Assembly: GCF_000067205.1 (NCBI RefSeq)
Contig: NC_010170.1
Coordinates: 2,604,001-2,668,000 of the forward strand
DNA: 64,000 nt
Origin: Bordetella petrii
GTDB lineage: Bacteria; Pseudomonadota; Gammaproteobacteria; Burkholderiales; Burkholderiaceae_B
Reading direction: 5' to 3'
The notes beneath the pieces are model-generated. The model searched no databases and had not been told where the DNA came from. It was given only the letters and a program-made list of their open reading frames with translations. Positions 7,596 through 15,495 of the stretch are shown in pieces. A program made the position numbers and the translations under genes. Position 1 is the stretch's first letter, and each line of letters starts with the position of its first letter.

Positions 7596-8885
7596 TTACG
7601 GATACAGGCCGCGCACCTGGCGCGCTTGCAGGATGCGCGTGCAAGCCACGATGAAGGCCGCGGTGCGCAGCGTCACCTTGTGCTCCTTGGCCACTTGCGA
7701 CACGGCCGAATAAGCTTCGCGCATCAGGCGTTCGAGGCGGTGGTTGATTTCGTCTTCGCTCCAGAAGAAGCTGGAGAAATCCTGCACCCATTCGAAGTAG
7801 CTGACGGTCACGCCACCGGCGTTGGCCAGCACGTCGGGCACGACGTACACGCCGTTTTCGCGCAGCACGTCGTCGGCTTCCGGCGTGGTGGGGCCGTTGG
7901 CGCCTTCCACGACGATCTTGGCGCGCACCTTATGGGCGTTGGACTGGTTGATCTGCCCTTCCAGGGCGGCCGGGATCAGGAAGTCGGTTTCCAGCTCCCA
8001 GAACTGGGCATTGTCCAGCGCCTCTGCGCCGCTGAAGCCCCCCACGCCGCCCTTTTGCGATACGTGGGACAGCAGCTTGTGCACGTCCAGGCCGGCGGGG
8101 TTGTACACCGTGCCGGTGTGGTCTTGCACCGCGATGACCTTGGCGCCGGTTTCGTGGAACAGGCGCGCCGCCGTGCCGCCCACGTTACCAAAGCCCTGCA
8201 CGATGACGCGTGCCTGGCTGACATCGATATTGCAGTCGCGCGCCGCTTCGCAGGCGGTGACGAACACGCCGCGGCCGGTGGCCTCGACGCGGCCCAGGCT
8301 GCCGCCCAGCGCGATGGGCTTGCCGGTGACCACGCCCGTGGCCGTGGAGCCCTCGTTCATGGAGTAGGTGTCCATCATCCACGCCATGGTCTGCGCATTG
8401 GTGTTCACGTCGGGAGCCGGAATGTCTTTCGACGGCCCGATGATGACGCCGATTTCAGAGGTGTAGCGGCGCGTCATGCGCTCGATCTCGGCCTGCGACA
8501 GCTGGCGCGGGTCGACGCGGATGCCGCCCTTGGCGCCGCCATACGGCAGGTTGACCGCGGCGTTCTTCACCGACATCCAGGCCGCCAGGGCCATGACTTC
8601 GGACAGCGTAACGTCCTGGTGAAAGCGCACGCCGCCCTTGCCCGGCCCGCGCGACGTATTGTGCTGCACGCGGTAGCCCTCGAAGTGGGCGACGCTGCCG
8701 TTGTCGAGCTCGATGGGCACGTCGACGATCAGGGCGCGCTTGGGCCGTTTCAGCGTTTCCACCCAGCGCGCCAGCGGGCCCAGGTAAGGCGTGACGCGGT
8801 CGACTTGTTGCAGGTAAATCCCCCAGGGGCCAAGGTGTGCGGCATCCAGGTACGACGGCAAGGCATGGGTGGGGCTATCGGACAT
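7596..8885 (-). CDS. gdhA: Glutamate dehydrogenase (Glu/Leu/Phe/Val family)
   Basis: This 429-residue enzyme interconverts glutamate and 2-oxoglutarate plus ammonia. Conserved blocks are GPGKGGVRFH, PYGGAKGGI with catalytic Lys119, and a Rossmann GFGNVGG at 231-237. The length and the VQDHTG stretch after the second Rossmann strand match the hexameric NAD-type or dual-specificity bacterial enzymes, but cofactor choice is not certain. The ATG at 8885 is preferred because GGAG lies about ten bases upstream; a longer frame starts in non-conserved sequence. It is a single gene between a convergent lipoprotein gene and the HutG-like gene. Ammonia assimilation or glutamate catabolism are both possible roles. 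Confidence 0.93.
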   Translation of the reverse strand: MSDSPTHALPSYLDAAHLGPWGIYLQQVDRVTPYLGPLARWVETLKRPKRALIVDVPIELDNGSVAHFEGYRVQHNTSRGPGKGGVRFHQDVTLSEVMALAAWMSVKNAAVNLPYGGAKGGIRVDPRQLSQAEIERMTRRYTSEIGVIIGPSKDIPAPDVNTNAQTMAWMMDTYSMNEGSTATGVVTGKPIALGGSLGRVEATGRGVFVTACEAARDCNIDVSQARVIVQGFGNVGGTAARLFHETGAKVIAVQDHTGTVYNPAGLDVHKLLSHVSQKGGVGGFSGAEALDNAQFWELETDFLIPAALEGQINQSNAHKVRAKIVVEGANGPTTPEADDVLRENGVYVVPDVLANAGGVTVSYFEWVQDFSSFFWSEDEINHRLERLMREAYSAVSQVAKEHKVTLRTAAFIVACTRILQARQVRGLYP

Positions 8886-9014
8886 GAGAAGAATCTCCAG
8901 GCTAGGACTGACGTCATTGTAGCCAGCAAAATTCATGTCGTCCCCATTAAATTGAAAGAATATTAAATGGGGACGCTTTGTCAGCCGACGCCACGGGCGG
9001 ACGCAAAACTCATC

Positions 9015-9959
9015 TTACGGCGCAAGCAGCTGCCACGCCAGCCGGGCGGCCACGCGCGCCGTGCGGTTGTCCAGATCGAAGGCCGGATTGCATTCGGCCA
9101 GGTCGGCCACCCGCAGTTTGCCGCTGCGCCGGACCCGCAGCGCAATCTCCTCCACCACAGACAGCGGCACGCCGTAGGCGGCGGGCGCCGATACGCCCGG
9201 CGCCACCGCGGCGGGCAGCACGTCGATGTCGATGGTCAGGTACACATGCGCGGCCGCGTCCAGCAGCCCGTCGATTTCGGCCAGGCGCGCGTCCAGGTGC
9301 CGCTCCTGAAGGTCGCGGTCTTCGACCCACACCGCGCCGATTTCGGCGGCGCGCGCATACAGGGCCGCCGTATTGCCCAACCGCGATACGCCATAGCAGG
9401 CGTACTGCCAGGCGTGGCCCGCGGCGGCGCAATGCTCGGCGATCTGGTCGAACGGCGTGCCCGAGCTGGCGGGCCGGCCGGTGCGCAGGTCGAAATGGGC
9501 ATCCAGGTTCAGCACCAGCACCGGCCCGCGGTCGCCCTGCCCGTCCAGCCAGCGGCGCAGCCCCTGGAAGCTGCCCCACGCGACTTCATGGCCGCCGCCC
9601 AGCACCAGGGGCCGCGCCCCGGCCGCCAGGGTATTGGCCACGCAGGCGGCCAGGCGGTCTTGAGCGTCTTCGAGATGGCCATCGTCACAGACGATGTCGC
9701 CCGCGTCGACCAGGCGCGGGAATCCATGGGCCGGCAAACCGGCCAGCATGCGGCGAATGGCGGCCGGGGCTGCGGCCGCGCCCAGGCGCCCCTGGTTGCG
9801 GGCCACCCCGGCATCGCAGGCAAAGCCGATCAGCACCGGGTCGCCGGCGCCGATGCCCTGCCCCGCGGCGCTGGCCACGTGCGCCAGCCGGCGGGTGTCG
9901 CCGCGCTCGGCGCTGTCGTCGCGCGCCCGCCAAAGAGCGGGATCGAGCCGCGCAATCAT
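9015..9959 (-). CDS. hutG: Ureohydrolase, probably formimidoylglutamase
   Basis: A 314-residue member of the arginase/agmatinase fold, which uses two manganese ions. The metal ligands are visible: His124 (GGGHEV), Asp153/His155/Asp157 (DAHFD) and Asp244/Asp246 (DIDVLP). The LDAHFDLRTG and SSGTPF context fits formimidoylglutamase, which makes glutamate and formamide in histidine breakdown. It begins inside the stop of the ABC ATPase gene (ATGA), as the last of four tightly packed genes after an IclR-type regulator. No hutU, hutH or hutI is in this window, so another guanidino or formimino substrate is possible. I rate the fold as certain and the exact substrate as likely. Confidence 0.78.
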   Translation of the reverse strand: MIARLDPALWRARDDSAERGDTRRLAHVASAAGQGIGAGDPVLIGFACDAGVARNQGRLGAAAAPAAIRRMLAGLPAHGFPRLVDAGDIVCDDGHLEDAQDRLAACVANTLAAGARPLVLGGGHEVAWGSFQGLRRWLDGQGDRGPVLVLNLDAHFDLRTGRPASSGTPFDQIAEHCAAAGHAWQYACYGVSRLGNTAALYARAAEIGAVWVEDRDLQERHLDARLAEIDGLLDAAAHVYLTIDIDVLPAAVAPGVSAPAAYGVPLSVVEEIALRVRRSGKLRVADLAECNPAFDLDNRTARVAARLAWQLLAP

Positions 9960-10732
9960 GCAGCCCCCTGCGCCGAGGTGTTGAGCACCGCCTGCAAGAA
10001 GGCGCGGGTGCGCGCTTCGCGAGGCTGGGTGAAGATCACATCGGGCGGACCCGATTCGAGGATGACGCCGCCGTCCATCACCGCGACCACGTCGGCGACG
10101 TCGCGGGCGAACCCCATTTCGTGGGTTACCACCATCATCGTCATGCCTTCTTTGGCCAGCAGCTTCATCACCTGCAGCACTTCGCCCACCAGTTCGGGGT
10201 CGAGCGCCGAGGTGGGCTCGTCGAACAGCATCACTTCAGGCTCCATGGCCAGCGCGCGGGCGATTGCCACCCGCTGCTTCTGGCCGCCGGACAGGCTGGC
10301 CGGCATGGCCTGCATCTTGTCGCTCAGGCCGACCTTGGCCAGCAACTGTGCGGCCTGCGCCTCGGCCGCCGGGCGGCTCATGCCGCGCAGCGTGCGCGGG
10401 CCGACCGTGACGTTGTCCAGCACCGACAGGTGCGGGAACAGGTTGAACGACTGGAACACCATGCCCACCCGCATGCGCAGGCGGTTGAGTCCGGCCTGGG
10501 TCATGGGCGTGCCGTGGTCCAGCACCGACTGGCCGCAGATCTCGATCGTGCCGCCCTGCGCCACTTCCAGGCCGTTGCAGCAGCGCAGCAGCGTGCTCTT
10601 GCCCGAGCCGCTGGGGCCGATCACGACAACCACCTGCGAACGCTGCACGTCGAAGTCGATGCCGCGCAGCACCTCGACCTCGCCGAACGATTTGCGCAGC
10701 CCGCGAATGCGGATCATGTCTTGTGGGTTCAT
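9956..10732 (-). CDS. Polar amino-acid ABC importer, ATP-binding subunit
   Basis: This 258-residue ATPase powers the importer whose permease and binding protein lie just upstream. Walker A is GPSGSGKST at residues 39-47. The LSGGQKQR signature, the MLFDEPTSALDP Walker B and the switch-histidine stretch MMVVTHEMGFARD are all intact. The sequence is of the HisP/GlnQ type, typical of histidine, glutamine, arginine or cystine uptake. It overlaps the permease stop and the hutG start by four bases each (ATGA), so all are translated from one message. Given hutG, histidine or a formimino/guanidino amino acid is a fair guess for the cargo. Confidence 0.92.
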   Translation of the reverse strand: MNPQDMIRIRGLRKSFGEVEVLRGIDFDVQRSQVVVVIGPSGSGKSTLLRCCNGLEVAQGGTIEICGQSVLDHGTPMTQAGLNRLRMRVGMVFQSFNLFPHLSVLDNVTVGPRTLRGMSRPAAEAQAAQLLAKVGLSDKMQAMPASLSGGQKQRVAIARALAMEPEVMLFDEPTSALDPELVGEVLQVMKLLAKEGMTMMVVTHEMGFARDVADVVAVMDGGVILESGPPDVIFTQPREARTRAFLQAVLNTSAQGAA

Positions 10733-11397
10733 TGCACCATGCCTCCGGCACGCAAGCGGTGCTCGATGCGGCGCAGGACGGTGGTCGTCGCCGTGGTCAG
10801 CACCAGGTAAATCAATGCGATCACCAGATAGGTTTCCAGCGAACGGTACGAGACGCTGATGATCTTCTGGCCTTCATGCATCAGGTCGTGGATGGTCAGC
10901 AGCGACACCAGCGCCGAGTTCTTGATCAGTGCGATGAACTCGTTGCCCAGCGGCGGGATCATGCGCACCACTGCCTGCGGCAGGATGATGATGCGCATGG
11001 CCTGCCCGCTGGACATGCCCAGCGAACGCGCCGCCTCGGTCTGCCCGCGGTCGACGGACTGGATCGCGCCGCGGACGATTTCGGACACGTAGGCGCCCGA
11101 ATACATGCCCAGGCCCAGCACGCCGCAGGCAAACGCCGGCAGCATGATGCCGAACTGCGGCAGGCCGAAGAACCAGATGAACAGTTGCACCAGCAGCGGC
11201 GTGCCGCGAAAGCACAGCAGGTACAGGCTGCACAGGCCGTACAGGCCGCGGCGTTGCGGGTTGAGCCGGCCCACGCCGACCAGCAGGCCGATCACGCAGC
11301 CCAGCAGCAAGGCGCACGCGGTGACCTCGACGGTGACCGCGGCGCCGCGCAGCAGCGCGTCGAAATCGGCGAAGACGGGCGAAAAGTCCAGGTTCAT
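10729..11397 (-). CDS. Polar amino-acid ABC importer, permease
   Basis: A 222-residue inner-membrane permease of the HisM/GlnP type with about five membrane segments. The coupling EAA loop that docks on the ATPase reads EAARSLGMSSGQAM, followed by ILPQAVVRMIPPLGNEF. Only one permease gene is present, so the transporter probably uses a homodimer of this subunit. The ATG at 11397 is chosen because it overlaps the binding-protein stop (ATGA) and starts just before the conserved region. It works with the binding protein at 11394-12137 and the ATPase at 9956-10732. Confidence 0.9.
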   Translation of the reverse strand: MNLDFSPVFADFDALLRGAAVTVEVTACALLLGCVIGLLVGVGRLNPQRRGLYGLCSLYLLCFRGTPLLVQLFIWFFGLPQFGIMLPAFACGVLGLGMYSGAYVSEIVRGAIQSVDRGQTEAARSLGMSSGQAMRIIILPQAVVRMIPPLGNEFIALIKNSALVSLLTIHDLMHEGQKIISVSYRSLETYLVIALIYLVLTTATTTVLRRIEHRLRAGGMVQ

Positions 11398-12137
11398 CGG
11401 GGCGCCGCCTCGAACCACTTGCCCACCACCTTGTCGTAGGTGCCGTCAGCCTTGAGCTTCTTGAGCGCCGCGTTCAGCGCGGCCGTGAGCTCGGGCTTGC
11501 TCTTGGGCACGGCAATGCCGTATTGCTCGGTGGTGATCTGTTCGTCCAGCACGGTCAGTTCAGGCGTGTTCTGCGCGAACAGCTTGGCGGCGGGCTTGCC
11601 GGTTACCGCGGCATCGGTGCGTCCGACCTGCACCAGGTTGAACATTTCCTGGTTCTTTTCTACCTCGACGCGCTGCACCTGGGGATAATGTTCCTTCAGG
11701 TAATTGACCGACTTGGTGCCCACCTGCACCGACACCTTGCGGCCATCCAGGTCTTTCAGGCTCTTGATCGGTCCGTCTTTGCGGGTGAGCACGACCAGGC
11801 CGCCGGCGTAGTACGGGTCGGTGAAGTCCACCACCTGCTTGCGCGCATCGGTGATGTAGATGGCCGATACAGCCATGTCGGCGCGGCCGGCCTGCAGGGC
11901 CGGGATCAAGCCCTTGAAATCAATGTCGATCCATTCGATTTTCTTGCCCATGGCCTGGCCCAGCGCCTCGATCAGTTCAATGTCGAAGCCCGTGCGCTGG
12001 CCGTTCTTGACGAACTCCATGGGCGGAAAAGTGGCGTCGGTCACCACGCGCAGGGTTTCCTGCGCATGCGCCGGGGCGGCGCCCCAGGCCAGGCCCAGGG
12101 CCAGAACAGTGGTCAGTAGTTGGCGGCGTGTCTTCAT
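11394..12137 (-). CDS. Amino-acid ABC importer, periplasmic binding protein
   Basis: A 247-residue family 3 solute-binding protein. A clear signal peptide (MKTRRQLLTTVLALGLAWGA) is followed by a cleavage site near residue 25 (AHA-Q). The mature protein contains the family signatures GFDIELIEALGQAM and GLIPALQAGRADMAVSA, and the closing GTYDKVVGKWF. Known members bind polar amino acids such as histidine, arginine, lysine, glutamine or cystine in the periplasm; the ligand here is not readable from sequence. It is the first transporter gene after the IclR-type regulator, with 56 bases between stop and start. Confidence 0.92.
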   Translation of the reverse strand: MKTRRQLLTTVLALGLAWGAAPAHAQETLRVVTDATFPPMEFVKNGQRTGFDIELIEALGQAMGKKIEWIDIDFKGLIPALQAGRADMAVSAIYITDARKQVVDFTDPYYAGGLVVLTRKDGPIKSLKDLDGRKVSVQVGTKSVNYLKEHYPQVQRVEVEKNQEMFNLVQVGRTDAAVTGKPAAKLFAQNTPELTVLDEQITTEQYGIAVPKSKPELTAALNAALKKLKADGTYDKVVGKWFEAAPR

Positions 12138-12193
12138 CGGGTTTCCTTTGGGATGGTAAGAATGTGAAACTACGGGAACGTCAGCCTGGGCCT

Positions 12194-12931
12194 TCAACTG
12201 CACTGCAGTCGGGCCGAAATCCGCCGGGCGGCGGCAATTGTCATATCGATCAGGGCGGGCGCGCGCAGCGCGGCGCGGGTAGATGGCGCCATCAGCGTGA
12301 TGGAGGCCACCGCGAGGTGCGGACGCTGGAATACCGGCACGCTCACGCCCCAGACGCCCGCATCCAGTTCACTGTCAGTCACGGCATAGCCGGCCGCGCG
12401 GATGGGCTCCAGGCTGGCGGCCAGCTCGGCCACGTCGACGCCTGAAGCCCGCAAGTCGTCGAGCAAGGCCTGCAGGCGCGCCGCCGGCATGAACGCCATG
12501 AGCGAGCGCGCCGAAGCGCCGCGCACCAGCGGCAGCCCGCGGCCCTTGACGAACGAGCAACGCAACGGGTGCGTGCTTTCGATCATGTCCAGGCATACGG
12601 CCTGGTCTTTCACCGCCAGTAGCAGACCCACGGTTTCGCCGGAGTCCGCCGCCAGGCGCGCCATGTCGGGCTGCGACTCGCGCACCAGGAACGACGACTG
12701 GTCGAAGCCCCAGGCCAGTTGCACGCACAGCGGACCAGGGCCGTACTCGCCGCCCTGCTCTGCCACGAACCCCCAGCGCTTGAGCAACGCCACCTGGCGG
12801 TACAGCGTGCTTTGCGCCAGGCCCGTCTTGTCGGCCAGGGCCTGGATCGACAGGGGGCCGTCGTGGCGGGCCAGCGAGGCCAGCACGTACAGCACGCGGT
12901 CGGCGCCTCCGGCGATGGCATGGTCCTGCAT
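12194..12931 (-). CDS. IclR-family transcriptional regulator
   Basis: A 245-residue regulator with an N-terminal winged helix-turn-helix (SIQALADKTGLAQSTLYRQV, about residues 28-47) and a C-terminal IclR effector domain (GETVGLLLAVKD, then LVRGASARSLMAF). The family usually senses small organic acids and controls adjacent catabolic or uptake genes. It lies upstream of the importer and hutG on the same strand, so it probably regulates that set and itself. The region before it contains a palindrome and a terminator-like hairpin, listed separately. The effector is unknown; a histidine-degradation intermediate would fit if hutG is correctly named. Confidence 0.85.
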   Translation of the reverse strand: MQDHAIAGGADRVLYVLASLARHDGPLSIQALADKTGLAQSTLYRQVALLKRWGFVAEQGGEYGPGPLCVQLAWGFDQSSFLVRESQPDMARLAADSGETVGLLLAVKDQAVCLDMIESTHPLRCSFVKGRGLPLVRGASARSLMAFMPAARLQALLDDLRASGVDVAELAASLEPIRAAGYAVTDSELDAGVWGVSVPVFQRPHLAVASITLMAPSTRAALRAPALIDMTIAAARRISARLQCS

Positions 12932-13013
12932 GGGTCGGGCTCCGGGTGGCTGATTGAACGGCGGCAGATTAGCGGGGTTTTCTCATTTTCTGCCGATGGC
13001 ATTCCCAAAAATT

Positions 13014-13062
13014 GAGAATTCTCCGGGAAAATCCCAACAAAAAAGCCTGCCTGGCCGCAGGC
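13014..13062 (-). promoter_or_regulatory. Palindrome and terminator-like hairpin upstream of the IclR-type gene
   Basis: GAGAATTCTC at 13014-13023 is a perfect 10-base palindrome about 82 bases before the regulator start and could be an operator. Further upstream, GCCTGC and GCAGGC (13045-13050 and 13057-13062) form a 6-bp stem that is followed on the minus strand by six T residues. This looks like a short intrinsic terminator reading toward the regulator, either a leader attenuator or an end for transcription entering from the right. Confidence 0.4.
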
Positions 13063-13203
13063 ATTCGGGCCTGCCCAAGCATGCCCGCCCGGTTTACATC
13101 GTGTTGCGTCCCGAGGCTGTCCTGCAATATTCCCCTCGATAGAATGAATTCCCTTGTCCGGGCGCACGCCCATATCGCACTTTTGTCTTGCGCGAGGCGA
13201 TAC

Positions 13204-13935
13204 ATGTCCACTGGCCTACTTTCCCCTTCGGTGGTGCTGCGGCACTCCAACGATGTCCTGACGCTTACGCCCTGGCAGGCAGGCGGCAAGCGCGCCAACC
13301 GGTATGCCGACCGGGCCGGCGCCGAATCCATGCTGCGCCTGTTCATGAACGACGACGGCAACCGCCTGGCCGTCATGCGGCTTTGCCATGCCATCGAGCC
13401 CGGCTACACGCTGGCCGGCTCGCAAACCAGCGCCGGCGCGGCGCGCCACATGGCGGGCCTGATCGCCTCAGGCAAGGTGCTGGCCGCGCGCACCGGCGAA
13501 GCGGCCGAGTACGTCGAGGGACAGTTTCCGTATACGATGCGCCAGCTGGCCTACCTGCCGGCGCGCGGCACCGGCGTCAACGGTTCGTATTTCCTGCGCG
13601 GGCACTACGTCGTGGACGGCCGCGATATCACGGTCTCGGCCATGGGCTTCACCTCGGTCATGCGCGCGGGTTCGGTGCGCTTCTTCGCATCGGCGCGCCT
13701 GTCGATCGACGGCCAGCAGGGCGAGCCCCACCCCTTGACCCAGGACGATCCCGGCTACTGGCCGTCGGACGAGTACGCGCCGATCGGCGCCGCGCAGTGG
13801 GAACTGCCCGAGGTGCGGCACGGGCAGTCGATCGCGCTTGTGATCAGCGCGGGCTACGTCTTTGAAACCGTCTCGGGCCGGGCCACCCCCATGCCTGCCA
13901 CCACCGAGCGCGAATTCCCGTTGGCGCTGGCCTGA
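13204..13935 (+). CDS. Uncharacterised 243-residue protein
   Basis: I do not recognise this protein. It has no signal peptide and no clear membrane segment, and looks like a globular cytoplasmic protein with many beta strands. Notable stretches are LTPWQAGGKRANRYADRAGAES, GTGVNGSYFLRGHYVVDG and DDPGYWPSDEYAPIGAAQWELP, rich in Gly, Tyr and acidic residues. Codon use resembles the neighbours, so it seems native. An upstream ATG at 13144 would add 20 residues. The ATG at 13204 is preferred because GAGGCG lies a few bases ahead and the upstream residues look unlike protein. Its stop is five bases before a secreted TPR-like protein gene, so the pair is probably one transcription unit. Confidence 0.65.
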   Translation: MSTGLLSPSVVLRHSNDVLTLTPWQAGGKRANRYADRAGAESMLRLFMNDDGNRLAVMRLCHAIEPGYTLAGSQTSAGAARHMAGLIASGKVLAARTGEAAEYVEGQFPYTMRQLAYLPARGTGVNGSYFLRGHYVVDGRDITVSAMGFTSVMRAGSVRFFASARLSIDGQQGEPHPLTQDDPGYWPSDEYAPIGAAQWELPEVRHGQSIALVISAGYVFETVSGRATPMPATTEREFPLALA

Positions 13936-13939
13936 GCCC

Positions 13940-14527
13940 ATGATGGCCGCCCGTCTGTTGGCAAGCACGCTCCTGGCCGCCGCGGCGCTGCTGCCAGGAT
14001 GGACCGCCGCCGCCAGCCCGGCCGCAGCCGGCGACGCCGGCCAGCAGGCCCTGGCTGCCTACCAGGCCGCCCACGGCGACTCCGGCCGGTTACGCCAGGC
14101 CCTGGCGCTGGCTGACCAGGCGCTGCGGGAAGCGCCCGGCGACACCGGGCTGCGCCTGTTGCGGGCCGATATCCAGACCGGCCTGCGCCAGTACACGCAG
14201 GCCCTGGCCGATTACCGGCAACTGCCGGACGCCGGCCTGGCGGCCGAACGCAAGATGTTGCAATGCATGCTGCGGGAGCGGGTGCAACCGGCGCCACTGC
14301 CGTTGGATTGCTACGCCGAGGCAAGCCGCCGTTTTGCCGCCGGGCAAGCCGCGCCGGGGCGAGATCCAAACTATGTGATGGCCTTGCTGCTGGCGCGCGA
14401 CCCCCAGGGCCCGCGCCTGGCCGCCGAGCTGCTGGCCGCCACGCCGGCTGGCCCGCAACGCGAGATCAACGCCATGCTGTTTCAGGACTTCGATCGCAAC
14501 CGCTACCTGCGATCGGTCCTGCCCTGA
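13940..14527 (+). CDS. Exported TPR-like protein of unknown function
   Basis: This 195-residue protein begins with a signal peptide (about residues 1-25, hydrophobic LLASTLLAAAALLPGW) and is expected in the periplasm. A helical repeat of TPR style follows (LRQALALADQALREAPGDTGLRLLRADIQ split over two helices, about residues 55-100). It has a conserved-looking C-terminal end, FDRNRYLRSVLP. No enzyme motif is seen. The start is ATGATG, so translation could begin at 13940 or 13943. It follows the unknown gene at 13204 by five bases and converges on the ankyrin gene. A scaffold or assembly role is possible but not shown. Confidence 0.65.
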   Translation: MMAARLLASTLLAAAALLPGWTAAASPAAAGDAGQQALAAYQAAHGDSGRLRQALALADQALREAPGDTGLRLLRADIQTGLRQYTQALADYRQLPDAGLAAERKMLQCMLRERVQPAPLPLDCYAEASRRFAAGQAAPGRDPNYVMALLLARDPQGPRLAAELLAATPAGPQREINAMLFQDFDRNRYLRSVLP

Positions 14528-14569
14528 GCCGCGGCCCCTTGCGGCCGCAGGCCCAGTATCTGTTCAGCC

Positions 14570-15424
14570 TCAGTACTTGTTCAATTTGACGCCGGATACC
14601 CCCGACAGGCTCGGCGCGTCGGATTCGGTTTGCGCAGATGGCGGTGCGGGTTCGGCCTGGGGCCGCGTGGCGGCAGGCGCGGGCGCGGGAGCAGCCGGCG
14701 CCGCGGTGGCCGGAGCTTGTCCGCCGCGCTGGGCATCGCGCCGGCGCTCCGCCTTGGCGATGAGAGTGCCCAGTTCGGTGGCCAGCTTGCCGGCCTTGCC
14801 CTGGTAGGCCCAGTCTGCGGCATTCTGCCCCTTGAGGTTGCGCGTCGTGACGTCGGCGCCGGCGTCCAGCAGCAGCTGGACTGTCTCGCGGCTGCCCGAC
14901 AAGGCGGCCATCATCAGCGGCGTTGTGCCGTCCGGAGACGGGGCGTTGACCATGGCCTTGTGCGCCAGCAGCAGCTTGGCCGTGTCCAGGTGCCCCTTGG
15001 ACGCCGCGTAATGCAGTGGCGTCCAGCCCAGGCGATTGACCTTTGCCCCGCGCGCGATCAAGGCGCGGGCACGTTCGGTCTGCCCCGCCACCGCCAGGTA
15101 CATCAGCGCCGTTTCGTTGGCCGGGTTGACGGCTTCCAGATCGGTGCGCGGATCGGCGGCCAGCGTGTCGAACACCTGCCAGGCGCCATCCACCACGGCG
15201 CGCATCAGGGCGGGCTGGCCGTTTTTGTAGCGCACGTTGGGGTCGGCGCCGCCCGCCAGCAATTCGCGGATTTCGGGAGCATTGTCGTTGTGGACGTACA
15301 CCCACCAATTATCGGGCGAAGCCGCCGCCAAAGCGGCGGGCATGGCGCAGGCCGCCGCCACGGCCAGCAAGCCAACCGCCAGCGTGCGGCGGGCCCGCAT
15401 GGGGGCAGATCGGAAATGTCTCAT
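14570..15424 (-). CDS. Exported ankyrin-repeat protein
   Basis: A 284-residue protein with an N-terminal signal peptide (RRTLAVGLLAVAAACAMPAALA) followed by ankyrin repeats over about residues 40-190. The clearest repeats contain GWTPLHYAASKGHLDTAKLL and GTTPLMMAALSGSRETVQLL. After the repeats comes a Lys/Arg-rich stretch, then a low-complexity Ala/Pro tail and a final GVSGVKLNKY. Ankyrin repeats bind proteins, and the periplasm is the expected location. The ATG at 15424 is chosen because AAGGATG lies about eight bases upstream; the earlier ATG sits too close to it. It is a single gene behind an unusually AT-rich leader. Confidence 0.82.
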   Translation of the reverse strand: MRHFRSAPMRARRTLAVGLLAVAAACAMPAALAAASPDNWWVYVHNDNAPEIRELLAGGADPNVRYKNGQPALMRAVVDGAWQVFDTLAADPRTDLEAVNPANETALMYLAVAGQTERARALIARGAKVNRLGWTPLHYAASKGHLDTAKLLLAHKAMVNAPSPDGTTPLMMAALSGSRETVQLLLDAGADVTTRNLKGQNAADWAYQGKAGKLATELGTLIAKAERRRDAQRGGQAPATAAPAAPAPAPAATRPQAEPAPPSAQTESDAPSLSGVSGVKLNKY

Positions 15425-15435
15425 GGCGCACATCC

Positions 15436-15495
15436 TTGAGAAAACTCTTTAACTATTTCACTTCAGATAATTTACTTTAAATATTTAACACTAAA
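15436..15495. promoter_or_regulatory. AT-rich region before the ankyrin gene
   Basis: About 60 bases between the ankyrin-protein gene and tatD are strongly AT-rich (for example AGATAATTTACTTTAAATAT), in sharp contrast to the surrounding GC-rich DNA. Several A/T hexamers could serve as a -10 on the minus strand. It is the likely promoter region of the ankyrin gene and also lies just past the tatD stop. No operator could be named. Confidence 0.4.

Noticed and set aside
8967..10859. Long plus-strand frames opposite hutG and the ABC ATPase
   Set aside because: Two overlapping antisense frames of low complexity; the minus-strand genes are clearly real.
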